Both the position numbers and the translations under genes were made by a program. This document shows, piece by piece, positions 1 to 4,605 of a stretch of DNA of 14,688 nucleotides (positions are counted from its first letter, which is position 1; each line of letters starts with the position of its first letter). The stretch is from the NCBI GenBank assembly GCA_900546575.1, contig URDM01000072.1:1-14688 (forward strand), written 5' to 3'. The notes beneath the pieces were generated by a model, which was given only the letters and a program-made list of their open reading frames with translations, did not search any database and was not told where the DNA came from. Origin of the DNA: an uncultured Prevotella sp. (lineage in GTDB: Bacteria > Bacteroidota > Bacteroidia > Bacteroidales > Bacteroidaceae).

Positions 1-132
1 ATCGCATGTGGCATAGCTGGTTATAAACCTGAAGAAATCGCACCTATGTTCTTCGAAATTGCACATTTGGAAAATGTGTTTCTCCCTTTGTCCTTTTGGA
101 AAGTTCTCACAAATAAAATGTTACAACTATGA
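1..132 (+). CDS. 3' end of an unrecognised gene (partial)
   Basis: Reading from base 1 in frame 1 gives 43 sense codons and then TGA at 130-132, with no start because the gene begins before the window. The C-terminal peptide is ordinary looking, moderately hydrophobic and contains GYKPEEIAPMFF. I do not recognise the family. Its stop overlaps the start of the next gene as ATGA (129-132), the classic arrangement for translational coupling, which is the main reason to think it is real and cotranscribed with the PD-(D/E)XK gene that follows. Function unknown. Confidence 0.6.
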   Translation: MACGIAGYKPEEIAPMFFEIAHLENVFLPLSFWKVLTNKMLQL

Positions 133-674
133 TTACAAACAATTCTCAAATGACAGGTGCTATAGGAGAAAGTCTTGTCGTTGCAGAACTAATTAAAAAT
201 GGGTGGGTGGCGATGAATGTAAATGCTGCCGTCAGAAACTGCAAGGCTATTGATGTGATCTGTATCAAGTGTGATGAAAACACATGGCAGCACCAATCTT
301 CGCTTATACAAGTAAAAGCAAGACGCGGAAAGGATTTTCCTACCGGCTTTTCACTTAGGCAGAGCATCAACTTGGATGAACTAAACAGAGAGGTGAAAGG
401 ACCTTATGTGTTTGTTTCATTAGATGAAGACAACAATCCTGATTATTATATTTTGTCTCGCAGTCAATTCATAAAGCTGCTCTATTCGCTTAGTGATAGA
501 TACTGCAACAAAATTCAACGCGAGAAACCATTGAACCTGTCGCTACCAGCAGAACTTCATTTGGGGCTTTTGCAAGGAAACGATGGCAGACCGAGTAAAG
601 GCTTGCCAGGTTTTAAGAATCCTTTCCCAGGAAATATATTCCATAATGCATGGGAAAACATCTGGAAAGATTAG
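129..674 (+). CDS. small PD-(D/E)XK nuclease-like protein
   Basis: This 181-residue protein has the layout of the N-terminal half of a restriction-endonuclease-like (PD-(D/E)XK) fold. A helix carries GAIGESLVVAELIKNGW (G10-W26, with E14), a short strand follows with the candidate acidic residue D42 (KAIDVI), and then comes the QVK core strand (Q61-V62-K63). Families that use Q in place of the second acidic residue are known, so a nuclease-type DNA-binding or cleaving role is plausible but not shown. The C-terminal third (about 135-181) is rich in Gly, Pro and Asn and matches nothing I recognise. The ATG overlaps the stop of the upstream gene, so the two are probably translated together, and a strong terminator follows 22 bp after the stop. 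Base composition is AT-richer than the core genes further right. It could instead be a restriction or defence accessory protein, or a non-catalytic family member. Confidence 0.75.
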   Translation: MITNNSQMTGAIGESLVVAELIKNGWVAMNVNAAVRNCKAIDVICIKCDENTWQHQSSLIQVKARRGKDFPTGFSLRQSINLDELNREVKGPYVFVSLDEDNNPDYYILSRSQFIKLLYSLSDRYCNKIQREKPLNLSLPAELHLGLLQGNDGRPSKGLPGFKNPFPGNIFHNAWENIWKD

Positions 675-696
675 AATAGACACTATCCTATATTTT

Positions 697-748
697 ACCG
701 CATACCATTGTAGACAATTAGTCTATAAAGGTATGCGGTTCTTTTTTT
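697..748 (+). terminator. rho-independent terminator
   Basis: A perfect 10-bp stem, ACCGCATACC (697-706) with GGTATGCGGT (730-739), encloses a smaller inner hairpin TAGAC/GTCTA (711-715 and 721-725) and is followed by a T-rich tract to 748. It lies 22 bp past the stop at 674 and ends the coupled gene pair at the left edge. Confidence 0.85.
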
Positions 749-764
749 CATACTCAAAATATAA

Positions 765-947
765 CTTCCGAGATTTATTGAAATTATTGTGCAAAGGTAT
801 TTGTTATGCCTTATCGCTTTGCAAGGTCAAGGCCCTGCTTGGCTTCAAAATCTCCACGCCTACGGGTCGTATTTTGGTGCCAAACCTTGCATCGATGTGC
901 ATAACACCTTTTTAAGGCACATAATTTCTAACAAATTCCGGAAGTAG
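765..947 (+). other. degenerate repeat-like reading frame in a gene-poor stretch
   Basis: The 535 bp between 675 and 1209 hold no convincing gene. Within them one frame stays open for 60 codons (765-944, stop TAG 945-947) without an ATG. It reads in part as ALQGQGPAWLQNLHAYGSYF and then GAKPCIDVHNTF. From memory, near-identical peptide strings recur in intergenic regions and dubious small ORFs of Prevotella and Bacteroides genomes; I cannot verify this here. The same DNA contains an 8-bp inverted repeat, TGCAAGGT near 820 with ACCTTGCA near 884, so it may be a structured repeat or RNA rather than coding. It is either a dispersed repeat or the relic of a gene. Confidence 0.35.
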
Positions 948-1130
948 TTTTCTACGAAAGGGAAAATAAAAATTTTGAAGTATGAGCAATATTTGTGATA
1001 CTGCATTTGCCAGTTATGATTTAAAGCGATTAGTTGGACTGCAACAAGCAGAATCGGATATAATTATATAGATTAACGTGAGTTTGTCGTTAATGGTCTC
1101 TATGATTGCCCTCTTTTCATACTAAAATAG

Positions 1131-1169
1131 AAAAGGAGACTATGGCTTGTTGTGCCATAGTCTCCTTTT
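1131..1169 (-). terminator. perfect 16-bp hairpin terminator of the transposase gene
   Basis: AAAAGGAGACTATGGC (1131-1146) pairs perfectly with 1154-1169 around a 7-nt loop. Read on the minus strand the stem ends in TTTT and runs into T-rich sequence, 41 bp beyond the stop of the 1210-2157 gene, so it most likely terminates that gene. The A/T-flanked symmetry could also stop plus-strand transcription. Confidence 0.8.
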
Positions 1170-1209
1170 GGGGGATTTGTTTCGTATGAAGCGTTATTCC
1201 CATAAAGTA

Positions 1210-2157
1210 TTATTCCAGCAGATGAGTAACTTCAGCAACGCTCATTCCCGTCATCTGCGAAATCTGATCGTTGCTCAGTCCGCTTGCCGACAAAGCTTTA
1301 GCCATATTCTTCAACTGTTCGCTTTGCTGTGAAAGCTGTTCGCTTTGCTGTGAAAGCTGTTCGCTTTGTTCTTTCAGTATTTTGTCTCGTTGCATGATAG
1401 CCGTGTCACGGTCTTCGATTGCCTTGTAGAATTCGTCTTCCACATTCATGTCCTGTCTCATTTCAGAGTTGGCGGCAGCGGCGGTGAGTTTGTGAAGCAC
1501 ATACATCATGTCGTTGTCGTCGGCATATTTGTCCTCGTCAATCTTAAGCACCTGCTGTGTGTCGCCCTCTACATTGGTCTGGTCGAACACGCTCAGCACC
1601 TTCTCCAGACGGTTGTTGACATTGCCTTGCAGACGTGGTATCTGCACGATGATGCTGTTGTGCGTAAGGCTCTCTACAAAAGGTTCGGTATTACCCTCAG
1701 CAACAACGTTGCCGTTATAGTCGAAAACGTCATGGTTTACGTATACTATCGGTTCCTTGATGTTGCCTACCTTATGGCCAAGCAGATAGACAGCCACCAT
1801 AGGATAGGCAAAGCCCTTTTCGTCTGCCTCGCGGATATTGTTCTTGTTGTTGTATTGTGCTCCAAGATACTGGCGGAATCTCAGTGTCTCAGTGTTGAGC
1901 CAAGTCTTCTGCAACTCAATCAGCACAATGCGGTCCTTAATCTCATTGCCTTCCTTCTCGCGCACAGTAGCCGCGAAGTCAATGCGAAACATCGACAGCG
2001 TGTCGCGTGTAGTGTTGCTATACTCATGTGGCCGCACAGTTACATGAACCACTTCTTTCTTCAGCAGCGCCGACAGAATGGTTTTGGCTATACGCTCGTC
2101 CTCCATAATGTATTTGAATACGGAGTCGTAAATAGGATTGGCTACATGTATTATCAT
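1210..2157 (-). CDS. Rpn/PD-(D/E)XK family transposase nuclease
   Basis: This 315-residue protein matches the PD-(D/E)XK nuclease-family transposase group (PDDEXK_2, related to Rpn recombination-promoting nucleases). The start NPIYDSVFKYIMED (7-20) is typical of the family. Candidate catalytic residues are D60 in FRIDFAA and E81-x-Q83-K84 in VLIELQK. Family members are DNA endonucleases associated with recombination and many are now thought to act in phage defence; this one's activity is inferred. Residues of about 240-285 form a charged/Gln-rich coiled coil with a heptad LSQQSEQ duplicated exactly, and the last 27 residues (SGLSNDQISQMTGMSVAEVT) resemble the short helix-turn-helix tail seen on many Rpn proteins. 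All key residues are present and there is no frameshift, so it looks intact. No terminal inverted repeats or target duplications were seen, so it is not itself an insertion sequence. A promoter-like site lies just upstream and a hairpin terminator just downstream. Confidence 0.9.
   Translation of the reverse strand: MIIHVANPIYDSVFKYIMEDERIAKTILSALLKKEVVHVTVRPHEYSNTTRDTLSMFRIDFAATVREKEGNEIKDRIVLIELQKTWLNTETLRFRQYLGAQYNNKNNIREADEKGFAYPMVAVYLLGHKVGNIKEPIVYVNHDVFDYNGNVVAEGNTEPFVESLTHNSIIVQIPRLQGNVNNRLEKVLSVFDQTNVEGDTQQVLKIDEDKYADDNDMMYVLHKLTAAAANSEMRQDMNVEDEFYKAIEDRDTAIMQRDKILKEQSEQLSQQSEQLSQQSEQLKNMAKALSASGLSNDQISQMTGMSVAEVTHLLE
1315..1377 (-). repeat. 21-nt tandem repeat inside the transposase gene
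   Basis: Two identical 21-nt units (1315-1335 and 1336-1356) and a third diverged copy (1357-1377) encode heptads LSQQSEQ, LSQQSEQ and LKEQSEQ in the predicted coiled coil (residues 261-281). Being in multiples of a heptad, copy-number change would lengthen the coil without breaking the frame. Confidence 0.9.
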
Positions 2158-2184
2158 ATTCGTACGTGTTTAATATTGCATTTG

Positions 2185-2216
2185 CAAATATACGATTTAT
2201 TTGATTGAAAAAGAAA
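2185..2216 (-). promoter_or_regulatory. Bacteroidetes-type promoter for the transposase gene
   Basis: On the minus strand TATATTTG (2192-2185) matches the -7 element TAnnTTTG. A partial -33 element TTTC (2216-2213) lies 20 nt upstream. Transcription would start about 20 nt before the ATG at 2157. The -33 match is imperfect. Confidence 0.5.
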
Positions 2217-2231
2217 TATAGCAAGGGATTT

Positions 2232-2606
2232 TTAGCTAAAAGAAGTTTTTGGTGTTGTAATCCTATACGTGTTCCTCCGTTCATCCCTGTGTAATAAGAA
2301 CAGATGAATGGTTAAGACGTAGATTATGTATGCGTATAGTCTGTATCGTGGTATAAAGAACTGTTGCGTGCCTTGATACGGTCGTATCATGCCTTGATAT
2401 GACCGTATTGTGTCTTGAAATGATCGTTTCATGCCATGATACGAAGTTTTTTGTGACTTATATAACCTCACAATAGGAGTCGATTGAGGGGGCTTGCCTG
2501 CAAGATTGCCATACTCTTGTAAAATAGCGTCAACTCCTTCCATTTTGTTTATATATTCTAGCATTTTATCAAATGCTACTAATGGTTGTGGAACCAAAAG
2601 TAGCAT
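2232..2606 (-). CDS. small hypothetical protein with heptad repeats
   Basis: This 124-residue reading frame has no family I recognise. The first 45 residues look like real coding sequence (for example AFDKMLEYINKMEGVDAILQ). Residues of about 52-80 are four heptads (SYHGMKR, SFQDTIR, SYQGMIR, PYQGTQQ) encoded by 21-nt DNA repeats that are themselves imperfect palindromes, and the tail is hydrophobic and then basic. The repeat DNA may therefore be the functional element and the heptads a by-product. It starts 29 nt after the possible small peptide gene at 2636-2704 and ends 74 nt before the transposase start, all on the same strand, so the three may share transcription from the duplicated promoter-like modules further upstream. 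It may be an intact small gene, or a gene whose 3' end was overrun by repeat insertion. Confidence 0.4.
   Translation of the reverse strand: MLLLVPQPLVAFDKMLEYINKMEGVDAILQEYGNLAGKPPQSTPIVRLYKSQKTSYHGMKRSFQDTIRSYQGMIRPYQGTQQFFIPRYRLYAYIIYVLTIHLFLLHRDERRNTYRITTPKTSFS
2369..2452. repeat. array of four 21-nt imperfectly palindromic repeats
   Basis: Units start at 2369, 2390, 2411 and 2432, the last degenerate at its end. Unit 1 contains TGATACG-GT-CGTATCA, a palindrome with a 2-nt centre. Unit 3 has TGAAATG-AT-CGTTTCA, in which the fourth base of the left arm and its partner in the right arm have both changed, keeping the pairing. Sequence conservation is strongest at TGCCTTGA at the head of the units. 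This suggests selection on DNA symmetry (protein site) or on an RNA hairpin, alongside or instead of the heptad coding. Confidence 0.75.
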
Positions 2607-2635
2607 TTTTATATTGTTATATAAAATACACGAAG

Positions 2636-2704
2636 CTATCTGCCTCTACCATTAGCGCAGGCGACCAGAACTACAACTAAAATCCATATAAAAAAGAATT
2701 CCAT
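2636..2704 (-). CDS. possible 22-residue hydrophobic peptide
   Basis: A minus-strand ATG at 2704 opens 22 codons ending in TAG at 2636. The peptide starts MEFFFIWILVVVLV, then has AC and a short basic tail (GRGR). This is the shape of a small single-span membrane peptide; VLVAC could pass for a lipobox, but the protein is too short for a normal lipoprotein. The ATG lies about 20-25 nt downstream of the expected start site of a promoter-like module (TAAATTTG at 2740-2733), a normal leader length. There is no Shine-Dalgarno sequence, as usual here. A chance ORF remains quite possible. Confidence 0.3.
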   Translation of the reverse strand: MEFFFIWILVVVLVACANGRGR

Positions 2705-2721
2705 AATAGCAGACGATTTGA

Positions 2722-2758
2722 TTATTACACCCCAAATTTACGAAAATTATTTGAGGTG
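2722..2758 (-). promoter_or_regulatory. promoter-like module, copy 1
   Basis: Minus-strand -7 element TAAATTTG (2740-2733), with a weak -33 TTTA (2763-2760) at 19-nt spacing. The 37-bp block 2722-2758 matches 2825-2861 with about six mismatches. It sits immediately upstream of the possible small peptide at 2704. Confidence 0.45.
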
Positions 2759-2824
2759 ATAAAGACACCGTCAACTTTTATTCATTTATTTTTATTGTCT
2801 ATTGAAAAAGACAAGCGATTTTTG

Positions 2825-2861
2825 TTATTACATCGCAAATATACAAAAAGTATTTGTGGTG
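2825..2861 (-). promoter_or_regulatory. promoter-like module, copy 2
   Basis: Minus-strand -7 element TATATTTG (2843-2836), with a -33 ATTG (2866-2863) at 19-nt spacing. It is a near copy of 2722-2758, 103 bp further upstream. Together the two look like duplicated start sites for the minus-strand small ORFs. The 355 bp between 2607 and 2961 otherwise hold only the possible small peptide and a plus-strand promoter. Confidence 0.45.
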
Positions 2862-2906
2862 GCAATGCAAATGGCAATATATCTATAGTTTCATTATTTT
2901 TAAGTA

Positions 2907-2937
2907 TTGTGCATTCATTGGGAATTTAGTTCCTTTG
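2907..2937 (+). promoter_or_regulatory. candidate promoter for the PepSY-type gene
   Basis: TTGTG (2907-2911), then a 18-nt gap, and TTCCTTTG (2930-2937), which keeps the TTTG half of the -7 consensus but lacks the TA. Transcription would begin about 18 nt before the ATG at 2962. The match is partial. Confidence 0.35.
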
Positions 2938-2961
2938 TAGTCTGAAAATGATGATAGCATT

Positions 2962-4452
2962 ATGAAATTGAAATGGAGAAAACAACATAAATGGTTGGGG
3001 ATTGGCATGAGCTTTTTCATGCTTATGTTCTGCGTATCAGGTATTCTGCTTAATCATCGTTCACTTATTAAGAATGTGAACGTGAGCAGGAAGTATCTGC
3101 CAAGCCGTTATGAGTATCGCAATTGGAATGGCGGTTTGCTAAGAGGAACGCTCGATCTTGACAAAGCCTTTGTAGAAGACTCGTTGACTATGAAGGCTTT
3201 TTCTCATCGCCTGTTGCTTTACGGCAATGGAGGGATATGGCTCTCCGATACCAAGGCTTCGTGCTTCAATGACTTCAATGACGGATTGCCTATAGGCGCT
3301 GACTATCGCCAGATAAGAAATGTAATAAAGGCAGCAAATGGCAGTCTTTGGGCGGTATCGCCATTCGGAATATACCGATATGGAGTGCATGGTAAATGGA
3401 ATGAGGTGAAGATGCCGTTGGAAGACGACGAAAAGTTGACCGATATAGCTTCGCATGGCGACACTCTTGTGGTGCTTAGCCGTTCCTTTGCTTACGTGTC
3501 GCTGCCTCCATATACAACATTCAAGCGCATACAACTTTCTGCTCCAAAGAATTATGACGGCAAGGTGACGGTATTCCGTACTGTTTGGTTGCTTCATAGC
3601 GGAGAATTGTTTGGCATGGCAGGAAAACTTGTGGTTGATGCCATTGCCGTAATCCTGGTATTGCTCTGCATGACAGGTGTCATAATATGGTTGCGACCGA
3701 AACATAGAGTCCTGATGCAACAATCGTTTCGTCTGCATGACAGAATAGGGCGTTATACTATCATTCTCACATTGCTGATAGCTCTGACGGGTTGGTGTCT
3801 TCGTCCTCCTGTGATGATAGCATTGGTCTTGAACAAGATACCGGCACTTCCCGGAACAACTCTAAAGAGCGAAAATCCATGGCACGACAAGCTCCGTATG
3901 ATTCGATATGATGACAGTTGTCACGACTGGCTTCTGTCAACGTCAGAAGGGTTTTATTCCCTGAATATGTCAAATGCAAAGGTGAAAGCACTCGCTTCAG
4001 CTCCTCCCGTAAGCGTGATGGGATTGAATGTGTTGCAGAAGGACGTGAAAGGCAGATGGCTTTGCGGTTCGTTTAGCGGTTTGTATGTTTGGGACAGACA
4101 ACAAGCTAAGGCTTTTGATTACTTTACGGGTGAGTCTGCACCGAAGAAACCAGGCGCTCCGTTCGGAAAGAAAGCCATTGCTGGTATGAGTCAGGACTTC
4201 TCCGTTCCGATAATAGCCGAATATTACGAAGGAACGACATTCTGCCCTCAACCTGCAAGTATGAACCAACTGCCTATGTCGCTATGGAATGTGGCATTGG
4301 AGGTGCATAGTGGAAGAATCTTCATAGGAAGCATTGCCACCTACATTTTTATTTTTGTGATGGGCATACTTGCCGTCTGGTGCTTATGGTCGGGCTACAG
4401 AATAAGGATTAGAATCAGAAAGAAGGCAATGCACAAAAACAAAGTCTCATAG
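2962..4452 (+). CDS. PepSY-associated transmembrane protein
   Basis: This 496-residue membrane protein has the PepSY_TM arrangement. A first span (about 11-31) is preceded by HKWLG and followed by SGILLNH. Two more spans lie at about 222-245 and 265-285, and a last one at about 457-478 precedes a very basic tail (RIRIRIRKK). Histidines H9, H212 (LHSGELFG), H259 (LHDRIGRY) and H449 (EVHSGRIF) sit next to the membrane at positions usually conserved in this family and could bind a metal or haem. The two large periplasmic segments contain beta-propeller-like strings such as GSLWAVSPFGIYRYG (127-141) and GLYVWD, similar to two-component-regulator propeller repeats. Bacteroidetes relatives often sit near TonB-dependent iron or haem receptors and are proposed to have ferric-reductase-like or peptidase-inhibitor roles; no such receptor is in this window, so the substrate is unknown. 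It has its own candidate promoter and a strong terminator. Confidence 0.8.
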   Translation: MKLKWRKQHKWLGIGMSFFMLMFCVSGILLNHRSLIKNVNVSRKYLPSRYEYRNWNGGLLRGTLDLDKAFVEDSLTMKAFSHRLLLYGNGGIWLSDTKASCFNDFNDGLPIGADYRQIRNVIKAANGSLWAVSPFGIYRYGVHGKWNEVKMPLEDDEKLTDIASHGDTLVVLSRSFAYVSLPPYTTFKRIQLSAPKNYDGKVTVFRTVWLLHSGELFGMAGKLVVDAIAVILVLLCMTGVIIWLRPKHRVLMQQSFRLHDRIGRYTIILTLLIALTGWCLRPPVMIALVLNKIPALPGTTLKSENPWHDKLRMIRYDDSCHDWLLSTSEGFYSLNMSNAKVKALASAPPVSVMGLNVLQKDVKGRWLCGSFSGLYVWDRQQAKAFDYFTGESAPKKPGAPFGKKAIAGMSQDFSVPIIAEYYEGTTFCPQPASMNQLPMSLWNVALEVHSGRIFIGSIATYIFIFVMGILAVWCLWSGYRIRIRIRKKAMHKNKVS

Positions 4453-4481
4453 AATGCAAAAATAAAAATGGATAACAGCGT

Positions 4482-4529
4482 AGAACGAAACAATTCTTTT
4501 TTAGAGTTTTGTTTCGTTCTCTTTTTTTT
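4482..4529 (+). terminator. terminator after the PepSY-type gene
   Basis: A 12-bp perfect stem, AGAACGAAACAA (4482-4493) with TTGTTTCGTTCT (4509-4520), is followed by C and eight Ts (4522-4529), 30 bp after the stop codon. Confidence 0.9.
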
Positions 4530-4539
4530 ACAGTTTTAT

Positions 4540-4570
4540 TTCGTTCTCCAATAAGTTTGTGTTATTTTTG
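4540..4570 (+). promoter_or_regulatory. candidate promoter for the helicase gene
   Basis: TATTTTTG (4563-4570) matches TAnnTTTG. The -33 position holds only TTCG (4540-4543) at 19-nt spacing. The predicted start would leave a leader of about 29 nt before the ATG at 4606. Confidence 0.45.
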
Positions 4571-4605
4571 TATATTCTTTTAAAACGAACCAATTGTAGC
4601 TGTTT

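Noticed and set aside
583..915. 110-codon plus-strand ORF overlapping the end of the PD-(D/E)XK gene
   Set aside because: It runs out of frame through the gene end and straight through the strong terminator at 697-748, so it is a shadow.
982..1071. 29-codon ORF after the degenerate repeat-like frame
   Set aside because: Starts MSNICDTAF but has no promoter, terminator or recognisable feature of its own and may belong to the repeat-like element; not supported as a gene.
1210..2157. Complete insertion sequence around the transposase-family gene
   Set aside because: No terminal inverted repeats or flanking direct repeats found; proteins of this family usually stand alone.
1366..2208. 280-codon ORF opposite the transposase gene
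   Set aside because: Antisense shadow with Val/His-rich composition and no family features.
2369..2452. CRISPR array
   Set aside because: Units abut with no spacers and are only 21 nt, so this is a tandem repeat, not CRISPR.
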